Shown here piece by piece: positions 47,613-55,818 of a stretch of 64,000 nucleotides of DNA. Source of the DNA: an uncultured Pontibacter sp. (lineage in GTDB: Bacteria; Bacteroidota; Bacteroidia; Cytophagales; Hymenobacteraceae); assembly GCA_947499125.1 (NCBI GenBank), contig CANMMP010000003.1, forward strand, positions 372,001-436,000, in the 5' to 3' direction. Positions within the stretch are counted from its first letter, which is position 1. Each line of letters begins with the position of its first letter. The position numbers and the translations under genes were made by a program. The notes below the pieces were generated by a model, which was given only the letters and a program-made list of their open reading frames with translations, ran no database searches and was not told the origin of the DNA.

Positions 47613-48824
47613 TTATCTATCCACTTCACCCAACACAATATCAACGGAGCCAACTATAGCAATTAAATCAGCCACCATACAGCCACGGCTTATTTCGGGC
47701 AACACAGACAGGTTTACGAAGCTTGGGGCACGGCCATGGCAACGGAAAGGCACGTCGCTTTTGTCGGTAGTTCTAAAGAAATAGCCCAACTCGCCGCGCG
47801 GTGTTTCGCCCCGGAAGTATAACTCCTGTGAGTCAACCATGCGCAACTTTTTAGGGCAGGCTGCCTGCGGGTCAAAATCAGGGGTGCGTTTATAATCGCC
47901 GGTTAATTTGTCCAGGCACTGAAGGATAATTTTAGCAGATTCGCGGCACTCCAGGGCACGAACATAGTTGCGGTCCCAGCAATCGCCGGTAGTGCCAACC
48001 ATTCCTGTGCCGATCGGTACATCAAATTCAAGCTCAGGGTACACACTATAGCCATCTACGCGGCGCAGGTCGTATTTCAGGCCGGAGCCGCGCAGCATCG
48101 GGCCGGAACAGCCATAGTTTATGGCTACATCCAACGGCAACACACCTACATTGGCTGTGCGGTCTATAAAGATCTTGTTCTCTAAAAGTATAGTATCCAG
48201 TTCGTCCAGCTTGGGTAGCAGGTAGTTTATAAACTCGCGGCAGCGTTCTTCAAACCCGATAGGCAGGTCGTAATACAAGCCACCCACCCAAATATAGTTG
48301 TACAGCATGCGCGCCCCCGAAACCCACTCCAGCAAACGCTGAATATGCTCGCGGTCGCGGAGCAGCCACAGGAATGGCGTAAAAGCCCCGATATCGATGG
48401 CGTAAGTACCGATGGCTACAAAGTGCGAGGCCAGGCGGTTAAGCTCGGCTACTAACACACGGATGTACTCTACACGCTTCGGGATCTGGTCGGTAATGCC
48501 CATCAGCTTCTCTACGCCCATGCACCATATATGCTCCGAGTTCATGGCCGCCAGGTAATCCATGCGGTCTACGTACGGTATGGTCTGGTTATAGGCCATG
48601 TGCTCGGCGTGCTTCTCAAAACAGCGGTGCAGGTAGCCAATGTGCGGCGCTACTTCCTGTATCACTTCGCCGTCGGTTATCACTTCAAGGCGCAGAACGC
48701 CGTGCGTGCTCGGGTGCTGCGGCCCCATGTTCACGATCATCTCGCCCGCCTTCAGGCCATCCAAACTAAACTTGTTCGGCTCCGACTGCAGCAGGTATTC
48801 TTTGTAGATAGTTGACTGGCTCAA
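47613..48824 (-). CDS. nuoD: NADH-quinone oxidoreductase subunit D
   Basis: The 49-kDa-type subunit of complex I, 403 residues, forming part of the quinone site. It has [25 protein letters not shown]-like [28 protein letters not shown], and the C-terminal [20 protein letters not shown] plus [11 protein letters not shown]. The start is TTG 48824, as no in-frame ATG is nearby. It is separated from nuoA-C by about 2 kb of other genes and repeats, and no nuoE/F follows. Expression from its own promoter is inferred. Confidence 0.95.
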   Translation of the reverse strand: MSQSTIYKEYLLQSEPNKFSLDGLKAGEMIVNMGPQHPSTHGVLRLEVITDGEVIQEVAPHIGYLHRCFEKHAEHMAYNQTIPYVDRMDYLAAMNSEHIWCMGVEKLMGITDQIPKRVEYIRVLVAELNRLASHFVAIGTYAIDIGAFTPFLWLLRDREHIQRLLEWVSGARMLYNYIWVGGLYYDLPIGFEERCREFINYLLPKLDELDTILLENKIFIDRTANVGVLPLDVAINYGCSGPMLRGSGLKYDLRRVDGYSVYPELEFDVPIGTGMVGTTGDCWDRNYVRALECRESAKIILQCLDKLTGDYKRTPDFDPQAACPKKLRMVDSQELYFRGETPRGELGYFFRTTDKSDVPFRCHGRAPSFVNLSVLPEISRGCMVADLIAIVGSVDIVLGEVDR

Positions 48825-49037
48825 GTGCGAAATGATTAATGATTGCCAAAGTTCGTAAAAATGGGGGAATTATGCAGGGGTTTGTTTTAGGGAGATATTT
48901 AGGAGTTAAATTATATATAACAGAGTTTATATATTATATTCGTGATATAGAGCATTTATAAAGTATTAGTATTGATTTAAAGTTATCAAAACTGACATAG
49001 AGAATCATAAATATAGAAGTTACATAACCTTATAAGG

Positions 49038-49463
49038 ATGAAGAATATATTTTATGTTTTGTTGATTGCAGCTTCTTCATCCTGTGGCGGTTCAGCAACT
49101 GATAAAAGTAAAGAAGTTGGCACACCAAAATCTGATTTGGAAAGAAAATATGAGATTGCTGAAACACTATTACAATTTGATGCAGAAAAAGTAGGATTAT
49201 TAGCAATTATTAAGAAAGTCCCAGAAGAAAAGGCATATTCAGTTTTAAGGGACTATTTAGCTGAAACTGTCACTTCTAGGGAGTTCATAAAAAATAAAGA
49301 AACTAAATATGTTGTAAGGTTAGTAGACTCAATAGCAACTAAGAACAATTTGTCAAGGGAATTAACTGCTTCAATAATCTTTGGCTATCAATACGAACTG
49401 AATAAAAGTGATGAATATTCACTCGAAACGGATGAAGGGTTATATTATCAAGAAGATTTGTAA
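49038..49463 (+). CDS. AT-rich lipoprotein of unknown function
   Basis: A 141-residue lipoprotein. The signal MKNIFYVLLIAASSSC gives an acylated Cys at about 16. The mature part is helical and charged (LERKYEIAETLLQFDAEKVG, LRDYLAETVTSREFIKNKET), ending in an acidic tail. I know no family. The gene and its upstream 200 bp are markedly AT-rich against neighbours, suggesting later arrival, and it lies inside the gap that splits the nuo genes. It lacks the otherwise abundant ACTATA/TATAGT hexamer. Confidence 0.65.
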   Translation: MKNIFYVLLIAASSSCGGSATDKSKEVGTPKSDLERKYEIAETLLQFDAEKVGLLAIIKKVPEEKAYSVLRDYLAETVTSREFIKNKETKYVVRLVDSIATKNNLSRELTASIIFGYQYELNKSDEYSLETDEGLYYQEDL

Positions 49464-49480
49464 CTGAAACTATCAATCCC

Positions 49481-49669
49481 ATGAAACCCCAATACCTGCT
49501 TATACTTGGCTTGCTGCTGATCGCTGATATTTTTGCTTATACCGAAGTGGTGGCGCTTATCCGAAAGCCTTCTGATACGTCGGTTATAGTTGGCTTTTTG
49601 CTGCTGGCCGTGCTTATAGTTGTTAATATTATAGTTATACGTTTTACTCTTTCCCGTTTCAGATCTTAG
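49481..49669 (+). CDS. Two-helix small membrane protein
   Basis: A 62-residue protein with two membrane helices (about 4-27 and 35-57, the latter VIVGFLLLAVLIVVNIIVI) and basic ends, matching no family I know. It ends 3 bp before the prohibitin-like gene, so the two are probably translated from one message, and it may be a partner of that SPFH protein. This partner role is inferred from spacing only. Confidence 0.7.
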   Translation: MKPQYLLILGLLLIADIFAYTEVVALIRKPSDTSVIVGFLLLAVLIVVNIIVIRFTLSRFRS

Positions 49670-49672
49670 TCC

Positions 49673-50473
49673 ATGAACAACACCCGTCAAATCCTTACCT
49701 GGAGTATCACTTTTATACTCATACTTGTTTTCTCGATCACGGCCATGCAGTCGTGCACGCGCATTGATGCCGGCCACGAAGGCATACTGGTTAAACTATA
49801 CGGCACCGACAAAGGCGTGCAGGACGTGAGCTTGGTAACAGGGCGTGTATGGTATAATCCGTTTACCGAAGAAGTGTTCCAGTTCCCGACCTTTGTACAG
49901 ACCGTAGACTATAACGCCTTTACCGTAAACGCAAAAGATGGCTCCGTTTTCACTGTAGATCCAACTATATCATTCAGGGTGATAAGCGGTGAGAGTCCGC
50001 GCATTTTTGCCAAATACCGTAAAGACATCGAGCAGATCACAACCACCACGCTCTACAACTATACCCGCGATGCGTTCCGTATTCAGTTCAACCAATATTC
50101 TACCGACAGCATCATATCTAACCGCCAGAGCTTTGAAGACAAAGTGCAGATAGCCTTGGATAATGCCCTGCGTAAAGAAGGTTTCGAGTTGGAGCAAATG
50201 ACCAGCGGTTTGCAGTACCCCGAAGTAATTGTGCAGGCCGTAAACCTGAAAAACAAAGCCGTGCAACAGGCCATGCAGGTAGAGAATGAGTTAAAAGTAG
50301 CCGAGGCCCAGGCCCGTAAAAAGATTGTAGAAGCTGAAGCAGAAGCCAAGGCCAACGAACTACGTCAGCGCACCCTTACGCCATTACTCATTCAGCAGCA
50401 GTTCATCGAGAAATGGAATGGCAGCACCCCACTATATGGTAGTTCACCTACATTTTTCAAGAACGTGCAGTAG
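49673..50473 (+). CDS. Prohibitin-like SPFH-domain protein
   Basis: A 266-residue membrane-anchored SPFH protein. An N-terminal helix (ITFILILVFSITAMQ) is followed by a Cys, then the SPFH domain (about 30-200): AGHEGILVKLYGTDKGVQDV, TVDPTISFRVISGESPRIFA and YNYTRDAFRIQFNQYSTDSI. The end is a Lys/Glu/Ala coiled coil (KVAEAQARKKIVEAEAEAKA) typical of prohibitins that assemble into rings around membrane proteases. No FtsH gene is adjacent. The Cys after MQS is not a standard lipobox. Confidence 0.87.
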   Translation: MNNTRQILTWSITFILILVFSITAMQSCTRIDAGHEGILVKLYGTDKGVQDVSLVTGRVWYNPFTEEVFQFPTFVQTVDYNAFTVNAKDGSVFTVDPTISFRVISGESPRIFAKYRKDIEQITTTTLYNYTRDAFRIQFNQYSTDSIISNRQSFEDKVQIALDNALRKEGFELEQMTSGLQYPEVIVQAVNLKNKAVQQAMQVENELKVAEAQARKKIVEAEAEAKANELRQRTLTPLLIQQQFIEKWNGSTPLYGSSPTFFKNVQ

Positions 50474-50495
50474 CGTATAGTTGTTGAGATTTGAT

Positions 50496-50524
50496 AAAGG
50501 CTATCAGAAATGGTAGCCTTTTTT
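50496..50524 (+). terminator. Terminator after the prohibitin-like gene
   Basis: AAAGGCTA and TAGCCTTTTTT form the stem, with a 10-nt loop and a T run. Confidence 0.8.
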
Positions 50525-50634
50525 GTTTTATAGTTGCCATTTTACCTCCCCCTAACCCCCTCCTAAAAACAGGAGGGGGAACTTTGCCCACTGTTATAAT
50601 TGGATTTATAGTTCTATAGAGAGTGGCATCAAGC

Positions 50635-50654
50635 GGACAGGTCGCGACCTGTCC
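50635..50654. repeat. Perfect 20-bp palindrome
   Basis: GGACAGGTCGCGACCTGTCC is its own reverse complement. It is inside the composite element and is not close to a start codon. Confidence 0.8.
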
Positions 50655-50669
50655 CTACGAAATGGGATT

Positions 50670-50693
50670 GTAGAGACGCAATACTTTGCGTCT
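50670..50693. repeat. Short hairpin repeat, GTAGAGACGCAATAC family, copy 2
   Basis: AGACGCAATACTTTGCGTCT (50674-50693) has perfect 8-bp arms around TACT. It has relatives at 5376-5399 and 58335-58358. Confidence 0.75.
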
Positions 50694-50820
50694 TGTTTCC
50701 AGTTGCGATAAACTTAACTATAAAATGATTTAAATTCCCCGCCTTAGATAAGGAGGGGTTAGGGGTGGTTGGACCACGCTAGCTATAGAACAATAAAGCT
50801 AATTATAGCATAAGCAGAAA

Positions 50821-50850
50821 CTCCCCTCTTGAGAGGGGCAGGGGTATGTT
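50821..50850. repeat. Solo arm of the CCCCT/AGGGG element family
   Basis: CTCCCCTCTTGAGAGGGGCA followed by GGGGTATGTT resembles one arm of the elements at 965 and 47466, with the internal hairpin CCCCTCTTGAGAGGGG. No second arm was found nearby. Confidence 0.6.
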
Positions 50851-50868
50851 AATTCGCTTACAACAACC

Positions 50869-51465
50869 CTACTCCGGCTTTTCCCGCATATCAGGGAATT
50901 GCTCATGAGGGTGGTTGGTAAGCTTTACAGGCTCACCCCGGAAACCACTGTTTTCGTTATGGTCGTCGTAGGGTACTTTAATGCCGTGGTAGTAATCCTG
51001 TATCTGATAATCTTTGCGGAGCGGGTGGCCTTCCCAGTCGGCGGCGCAAAGGATGCGACGCATATCAGGGTGATTGGTAAAGTAGATGCCAAATAGATCG
51101 AACACTTCGCGCTCTTGCCAGTCGGCGGTGCGCCAGATGTGGCTGACGGTTGGTACAGCAGGTATAGCTTCGCCTTCGGAGTTGCGTGGTACCTGCACTT
51201 TCAGCATCAGGTGATGATCGTAGGGGATAGAATACAGGTTATAAGCAACTTCCATCGTGCCGGCTTCGGGGCCATTATCTATACCTGTGAGGCAGGAAAG
51301 GAAATCGAAGTAAGTTTGTTCGTTGTCGTGCAACTCCAGGCATACATCGGCGAGGCGCTCGGTTTGCAGCACCAGGTAAGATTGCAGGTTATCGGCTTTC
51401 TCGGCAACTATAACCTCAGCGCCAAACTTCGCAACTATAAAATCCTGTAATTCCCTGAAGGTCAT
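50869..51465 (-). CDS. nuoC: NADH-quinone oxidoreductase subunit C
   Basis: The 30-kDa-type subunit of complex I, 198 residues. The family signature is present as HIWRTADWQEREVFDLFGIY followed by FTNHPDMRRILCAADWEGHP LRKDYQIQDY in sequence. The N-terminal alpha/beta part is FLSCLTGIDNGPEAGTMEVA. It is a stand-alone NuoC and not fused to NuoD. The start is ATG 51465. It follows nuoB after 62 bp. Confidence 0.95.
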   Translation of the reverse strand: MTFRELQDFIVAKFGAEVIVAEKADNLQSYLVLQTERLADVCLELHDNEQTYFDFLSCLTGIDNGPEAGTMEVAYNLYSIPYDHHLMLKVQVPRNSEGEAIPAVPTVSHIWRTADWQEREVFDLFGIYFTNHPDMRRILCAADWEGHPLRKDYQIQDYYHGIKVPYDDHNENSGFRGEPVKLTNHPHEQFPDMREKPE

Positions 51466-51487
51466 TTAATTATTAATTAGTAATGAT

Positions 51488-51544
51488 GAATGAATAATGA
51501 GCCAACTTTAGTATTAGTCATTACTCATTAAACATTATTCATTC
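51488..51544. repeat. 12-bp inverted repeat in the nuoB-nuoC junction
   Basis: GAATGAATAATG (51488-51499) and CATTATTCATTC (51533-51544) are exact reverse complements. The second arm lies inside the 3' end of nuoB. A similar TAATGA-rich stretch lies between nuoA and nuoB at 52046-52085. Confidence 0.6.
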
Positions 51545-52043
51545 TTTTCGCCATTATTTCCTGCACAGCCCTTGGTGCGCGTATAGTTTCCTGGCGGATG
51601 ATCTCCTGTAGTTTCAGAAACCCTCCGATTAGGGCTTCGGGACGTGGCGGACAACCAGGTACATACACATCCACCGGTATAATCCGGTCAACTCCTTTTA
51701 CCACATGGTAGCCATGTTCCCAGTACGGGCCGCCACAGTTAGAGCAACTCCCCATCGAAATCACGTAACGCGGCTCCGGCATTTGCTCATATAAGCGGCG
51801 CACGCGATCAGCCATTTTAAACGTAACAGTACCAGCCACAATCATCACATCAGACTGCCTCGGCGAAGCACGGGGTATAATGCCGAAACGGTCCAGATCG
51901 TAACCCGACGCATAAGCTCCCATCATTTCGATAGCACAGCAAGCCAGGCCAAAACCCATCGGGAACAGGGAAGTGAGTCGCGCCCAGTTCAGCAGGTCGT
52001 CCAGCTTGGTAATTACAATGCCGCCTTCTCCAGTTTTATCCAA
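51528..52043 (-). CDS. nuoB: NADH-quinone oxidoreductase subunit B
   Basis: The subunit holding the N2 iron-sulfur cluster, 171 residues. The cluster ligands are visible: [15 protein letters not shown] (the two adjacent Cys), [15 protein letters not shown] and [19 protein letters not shown]. The start is TTG 52043, as no ATG occurs in frame between it and nuoA. It lies 56 bp after nuoA. Confidence 0.96.
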   Translation of the reverse strand: MDKTGEGGIVITKLDDLLNWARLTSLFPMGFGLACCAIEMMGAYASGYDLDRFGIIPRASPRQSDVMIVAGTVTFKMADRVRRLYEQMPEPRYVISMGSCSNCGGPYWEHGYHVVKGVDRIIPVDVYVPGCPPRPEALIGGFLKLQEIIRQETIRAPRAVQEIMAKRMNNV

Positions 52044-52099
52044 GGTAATGAGTAATGATCAGTGAATAATGACTAATTCTTCTTTTGTCCTTTGTCAAA

Positions 52100-52603
52100 C
52101 TATCCTTTGTCAGGAGTTTTGGCCGGGCTATAGTTACGTTCATTTACGCGCTGGTATAGTTCGGCAGGTATTTTAGAGCGGCTTTTAGGTATAACCGGGG
52201 CAGGTTTTATCCAGTCTAAATGGCCTTTTGCCCATGCATAAGCCAAGCCCAGTACCAGTATACCGATAAAAATAAACATCTCGATCAGTGAGAACCAACC
52301 CCACATACCATCAGTCGCTTCTATCAGATCTCTGCGCCCAAACACAGTTGCCCACGGAAACAGGAAGGCTAACTCTACATCAAAAATGATGAAAATAAGC
52401 GCCACTACGTAAAACCTCGGGTTAAACTGCACCCACGAGTTCCCAATAGGTTCTTCTCCCGATTCGTAGGTCGTTAGCTTCTCAGCATTGGGCCTACTCG
52501 GGCGAATGAGCTTTGCTGTAAACAGGCCTATTACTACAAATATGGCACCGCCTACTAAAAAAAGCAGGATCGTTCCAAAATCTGAAGCATAGGTTTCCGC
52601 CAT
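52100..52603 (-). CDS. nuoA: NADH-quinone oxidoreductase subunit A
   Basis: A 167-residue membrane subunit with three helices (about 10-30, 65-90, 105-127). The conserved parts are [20 protein letters not shown] and [24 protein letters not shown] in sequence. The C-terminal 35 residues ([20 protein letters not shown] onward) extend past the usual end. It is the first nuo gene. Its upstream region is filled with repeats, so the promoter could not be placed. Confidence 0.94.
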   Translation of the reverse strand: MAETYASDFGTILLFLVGGAIFVVIGLFTAKLIRPSRPNAEKLTTYESGEEPIGNSWVQFNPRFYVVALIFIIFDVELAFLFPWATVFGRRDLIEATDGMWGWFSLIEMFIFIGILVLGLAYAWAKGHLDWIKPAPVIPKSRSKIPAELYQRVNERNYSPAKTPDKG

Positions 52604-52723
52604 AGTTGCCAGTGTTTACACAAATTTACGATAAAATTAATTACCCCACTTGGGGGAAGGGGTATTTGTCTGAATCAAGATTTACAGGATTAAAGGATTT
52701 GCAGGATTCCACTGATGCTGGCG

Positions 52724-52739
52724 CGAGCATCCACGCTCG
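52724..52739. repeat. Short hairpin CGAGC-ATCCAC-GCTCG
   Basis: Perfect 5-bp arms around a 6-nt loop, embedded in GCGCGAGCATCCACGCTCGT, a sequence style common in dispersed repeats. Confidence 0.5.
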
Positions 52740-52753
52740 TGACTTGGGATGGT

Positions 52754-52773
52754 GTTGAGTCTCCTGACTCAAC
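52754..52773. repeat. Short hairpin GTTGAGTC-TCCT-GACTCAAC
   Basis: Perfect 8-bp arms around a TCCT tetraloop, immediately after the previous hairpin. Confidence 0.65.
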
Positions 52774-52833
52774 TGGCTCGGAGAGACAGGTCTTGTGATG
52801 GCTGCGGCTATAATTCTATAGTTGGCGTAAATC

Positions 52834-52920
52834 AAACCACCCCTACCCCTCCTTGTCTAAGGAGGGGAGCTTCTAATAAGCTCCTTCCCCTGTTTTTAGG
52901 GGAAGGTTGGGAAGGGGTTT
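52834..52920. repeat. Palindromic CCCCT/AGGGG element upstream of the NHLRC2-like gene
   Basis: Left part AAACCACCCCTACCCCTCCT and right part with CCCCTGTTTTTAGGGGAAGG and GGGAAGGGGTTT form an imperfect inverted pair around AAGCT. It resembles the right arm of the composite element at 50544-50770. Confidence 0.65.
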
Positions 52921-52977
52921 AAACCTTTCCAACTATAACCCGGTAACTATAAACCTATCAAACCCAAACTATAAACC

Positions 52978-54393
52978 ATGCTGACAGGCCGCGTAAATGC
53001 CCCGGAAATACAGACAAAACACGGTTGGCTTAACACCGACCGCGATTGGACTATACGCGACCTGCGTGGTAAAATTATGTTGCTGGATTTCTGGACGTTT
53101 GGCTGCATTAACTGCCAGCATATTGTGCCCGACCTGAAGCGTCTGGAAGAAGAATTTGCAGATGTGTTGGTGGTGATTGGCGTGCACTCGGCCAAGTTTG
53201 ATGCGGAGAAGCGGAATGAAACTATAAAACAGGCGATCCGGAAATTTGGGATAACGCACCCGGTGGTAAACGATGCTGATTTTAAACTGTGGGACCAGTA
53301 TGGCATAAAAGCGTGGCCAACTATAGTGCTGATAGACCCTAATGGCAAAGTAATAGGCCAGCATGTCGGCGAAGGTGTGTACGAAAAGGTGCAGCCTTAC
53401 TTGTTGCGCACGAAAGAGGAGTTTAAAGAGACACTGAACTATGATCCGGTACGTTTCCACGTGGAGCAACCTGTTAGTTCGACCTTATATTTTCCTTCTA
53501 AGCTGATTCACGACAAAGAGGGCAACATTTACTTAGCTGACAGCGGGCACAACCGTATTCTTAAACTAAACCAGCATGGGCAGATACTGGAAACTATAGG
53601 CAGCGGCAAGCAGGGCTTTACAGACGGCAACTATAACGAAGCCACTTTTTACGAGCCGCACGGACTGGCACTTTGCAATAACACACTTTATATCGCCGAC
53701 TCCAAAAACAACGCCATCCGCAAAGCCGACCTGGAAACGAAAACTGTAACAACTATAGCTGGTACCGGAGAACTGGAATACTATTTTGACGATGATAAAC
53801 TGGGTGAACCAGTAAACCCCAACAGTCCCTGGGACCTGCTTGTTTTTGATAACCATCTGTACATTGCCAGCGCCGGTAACCACCAGATCCTGCGCATGCA
53901 TCTCGGCACCGAAAAAGTATTACGCTTTGCCGGCAACGGGCGAGAAGCCCTCTATGACAGCTCTCTGTTGGAGGCAGGCTTTAACCAGCCCAGCGGCCTC
54001 ACCCGCCACGACCACATCTTGTATGTAGCAGATGCCGAAGCCAGCGCCATCCGAACTATAAACTTTGATACGGGGCAGGTGCGAACTATAGTCGGCCACG
54101 GTTTATTTGATTTTGGCGACGAAGACGGTAACCTGGAAGATGCCCTGCTGCAACACTGCGTAGGCCTTACCCGGATTGACAGTGACATTTACATAGCCGA
54201 TACCTACAACGGGAAAATAAAAGTGCTCGACACCAGCCGCAAGCGCATACGCACCTTAACCGAAGGCCTGCACGAGCCCAACGACCTTACCTTCCTGAAC
54301 GGCCAGCTATGGGTAACCAGCACCAACAGCCACCAGCTTTTCAAAATAGACCTGAACACCGGCGAGAAGGAAGAGGTGGTAGTTGTAGGTTGA
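52978..54393 (+). CDS. Thioredoxin-like / NHL-repeat protein (NHLRC2 type)
   Basis: A 471-residue protein with a thioredoxin/TlpA-like domain (about 1-150) followed by an NHL-repeat propeller. The redox motif is FWTFGCINCQH (Cys43 and Cys46). The repeats include KDGNIYLADSGHNRILKLNQ-like units (GNIYLADSGHNRILKLNQHG, TLYIADSKNNAIRKADLETK, DIYIADTYNGKIKVLDTSRK). The order matches animal and bacterial NHLRC2. There is no signal peptide, so it is expected in the cytosol. The substrate is not known. Confidence 0.92.
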   Translation: MLTGRVNAPEIQTKHGWLNTDRDWTIRDLRGKIMLLDFWTFGCINCQHIVPDLKRLEEEFADVLVVIGVHSAKFDAEKRNETIKQAIRKFGITHPVVNDADFKLWDQYGIKAWPTIVLIDPNGKVIGQHVGEGVYEKVQPYLLRTKEEFKETLNYDPVRFHVEQPVSSTLYFPSKLIHDKEGNIYLADSGHNRILKLNQHGQILETIGSGKQGFTDGNYNEATFYEPHGLALCNNTLYIADSKNNAIRKADLETKTVTTIAGTGELEYYFDDDKLGEPVNPNSPWDLLVFDNHLYIASAGNHQILRMHLGTEKVLRFAGNGREALYDSSLLEAGFNQPSGLTRHDHILYVADAEASAIRTINFDTGQVRTIVGHGLFDFGDEDGNLEDALLQHCVGLTRIDSDIYIADTYNGKIKVLDTSRKRIRTLTEGLHEPNDLTFLNGQLWVTSTNSHQLFKIDLNTGEKEEVVVVG

Positions 54394-54410
54394 TAATTTC
54401 TTACAACGCT

Positions 54411-54590
54411 GTCATCCCCCTGCCCCCTTCAAAGGGGGACTTCTTTTCTTGTCATCCTGAAAGGATTTTAGTGGTTAATAGTGAAGGCCTACCCTCCCTT
54501 TCACCAAGTTTCTTTACAGAATGACAATTAAGGTTGAGCATGTTCACGTTAGCTGATAAAGCCCCCCTTTGAAGGGGGTAGGGGGATGAC
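54411..54590. repeat. Palindromic element, GTCATCCCCCTGCCCCCTTC family, copy 2
   Basis: GTCATCCCCCTGCCCCCTTC (54411-54430) and GAAGGGGGTAGGGGGATGAC (54571-54590) match as reverse complements at 19 of 20 positions, with about 140 bp between. A smaller GTCATCCTG / AGAATGAC pair is nested within (54450-54527). No transposase gene is inside. Confidence 0.8.
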
Positions 54591-54626
54591 CACACATGGA
54601 GATAACTAACAATCAGCAATTAAAAC

Positions 54627-55181
54627 CTACGCCGCTGCTTTAGCGCTCAGCTCCTGCTTTACTCTCAAAGCCTGCTGCACGTGGCGTTTCTGGTGGGTAA
54701 CCACAAATTCCAACGTTTCGCCGATACGCATTTTCAGCAACTTGAAGAACTCAACTGGAATAGCTTTTTTGTTCAGGTTAGTGTTTTTAGCGGCTTGCAA
54801 AAGTTGTAGTAAGTCCTGCTGATGCTTCAGAAACTCTTCTATAGTTGCCGGGCCTAACGCACTGTTGGCGGGATTCATGTGCTTTACTGTTTTGTGTTTT
54901 TTGCCGTTCTGCGGGCGCACCATGTCCAGCGATTTTTTGCCGAGCCAACTGTAGGTGATGCTTGGTACATAGTTGCCGTCGGAGTTATTGGTGATTGCTT
55001 TGGCAAGGGCGGGGTTATAGTAGCGACTATAGCGGTTCAGGTGCTCCAGGCACTCCAGTATGCTCCAGCTTTCGGGGGCTGATTTATAGTTGAGGGCAGC
55101 GAGATCCAGTGCCGAAAACTCGTTAGTTATAGTTTGCTGCAGATGGTTGGTGGTTTGCGAGAGTTGCTCTAAAGTAGTCAT
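54627..55181 (-). CDS. DinB family protein
   Basis: A 184-residue four-helix-bundle protein of the DinB/YfiT type, in which a metal is held by three His. The positions expected here are ILECLEHLNRYSRYY (His46 or so) and the C-terminal THQKRHVQQALRVK with two His. DinB proteins are thiol- or nucleophile-dependent transferases with many substrates, none of which can be chosen here. It lies 75 bp after the Crp/Fnr gene on the same strand. Confidence 0.85.
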   Translation of the reverse strand: MTTLEQLSQTTNHLQQTITNEFSALDLAALNYKSAPESWSILECLEHLNRYSRYYNPALAKAITNNSDGNYVPSITYSWLGKKSLDMVRPQNGKKHKTVKHMNPANSALGPATIEEFLKHQQDLLQLLQAAKNTNLNKKAIPVEFFKLLKMRIGETLEFVVTHQKRHVQQALRVKQELSAKAAA

Positions 55182-55256
55182 AGCTTTATAGTTTTATATT
55201 GTACACTACAAAGGTACAGCAGGTTATGGGAGCCAATCCTTGACGGGAATCAAGAT

Positions 55257-55811
55257 TTACAGTTTCAGGCGGCTCAGCGTTTCGGGGGACATGCGCAGGT
55301 ACGAGGCAATATACTTTTTAGGAATATGCTGAAACAAGTGCGGACTGCGCTGCATGACGCGCTGCAGGCGCTGCTCGGGCTCGGGCAACAACAAATCTAC
55401 TTCGCGCTCTATTTTGCCAACCAGGGCTTTTTCCAGTTGCTCGTACCAGAAACCTTTAATGTTAGGCCGCTCTTCCATCAGGTGCACCAGGTCGGTTTTG
55501 CTGATGCCCAGCAGCTCGCTCTTTTTAAGCGCCTGTATGTAATACGCCGAGGGTTTGCCATCTACAAATGACGGAAAAGAGATCATGAGCGTGTTCGGGT
55601 AACCAAAGCCTACGCAAATATCTTCGTCGGGGAGCGGGTAGTAAATGCGGAGAGCACCGCTGGTTACAAAGTATAAACCCTGCTCTACCTGCCCCTGCCG
55701 TATCAGGAAATCATAACGGTTCAGCTGCACCTGCTTCTTCCAGAGCGGCTCAAACGCAGCTATATCGTCCGGGGTGAAGTAAGGGATTTGCTGGAGTAGG
55801 GCTCGGAGCAT
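55257..55811 (-). CDS. Crp/Fnr family transcription regulator
   Basis: A 184-residue regulator with a cyclic-nucleotide-binding-like domain (about 20-115: FLIRQGQVEQGLYFVTSGAL, RIYYPLPDEDICVGFG) and a short C-terminal helix-turn-helix (PKKYIASYLRMSPETLSRLK). The short C-terminus is usual for Bacteroidota members, so no truncation is implied. It may respond to a small ligand, not identified. The gene upstream ends 7 bp before its start, so they may share a transcript. Confidence 0.9.
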   Translation of the reverse strand: MLRALLQQIPYFTPDDIAAFEPLWKKQVQLNRYDFLIRQGQVEQGLYFVTSGALRIYYPLPDEDICVGFGYPNTLMISFPSFVDGKPSAYYIQALKKSELLGISKTDLVHLMEERPNIKGFWYEQLEKALVGKIEREVDLLLPEPEQRLQRVMQRSPHLFQHIPKKYIASYLRMSPETLSRLKL

Positions 55812-55818
55812 GGAAGGG

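Larger units (their letters stand above)
50544..50770. repeat. Composite palindromic element enclosing two other repeats
   Basis: The left part (50544-50582) contains ACCTCCCCCTAACCCCCTCC and the right part (50737-50770) contains AAGGAGGGGTTAGGGGTGGT, an imperfect inverted pair. Between them lie the palindrome at 50635-50654 and the hairpin at 50670-50693. The nesting suggests repeated insertion of one repeat into another. Confidence 0.65.
50474..50868. other. Repeat mosaic between the prohibitin gene and nuoC
   Basis: A 395-bp gap with no supported gene. It holds a terminator, a long palindromic element, two inner hairpin repeats and another CCCC-type element. The order and boundaries are listed in the entries for those repeats. 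It lies where the nuo operon is interrupted. Confidence 0.7.
52604..52977. other. Repeat mosaic between nuoA and the NHLRC2-like gene
   Basis: A 374-bp divergent gap. In order it holds a Bacteroidota-type dispersed sequence TCTGAATCAAGATTTACAGG continuing to 52709, two short hairpins (52724-52739 and 52754-52773) and the palindromic element at 52834-52920. I see no gene. Promoters for both neighbours must lie here but were not identified. Confidence 0.65.
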
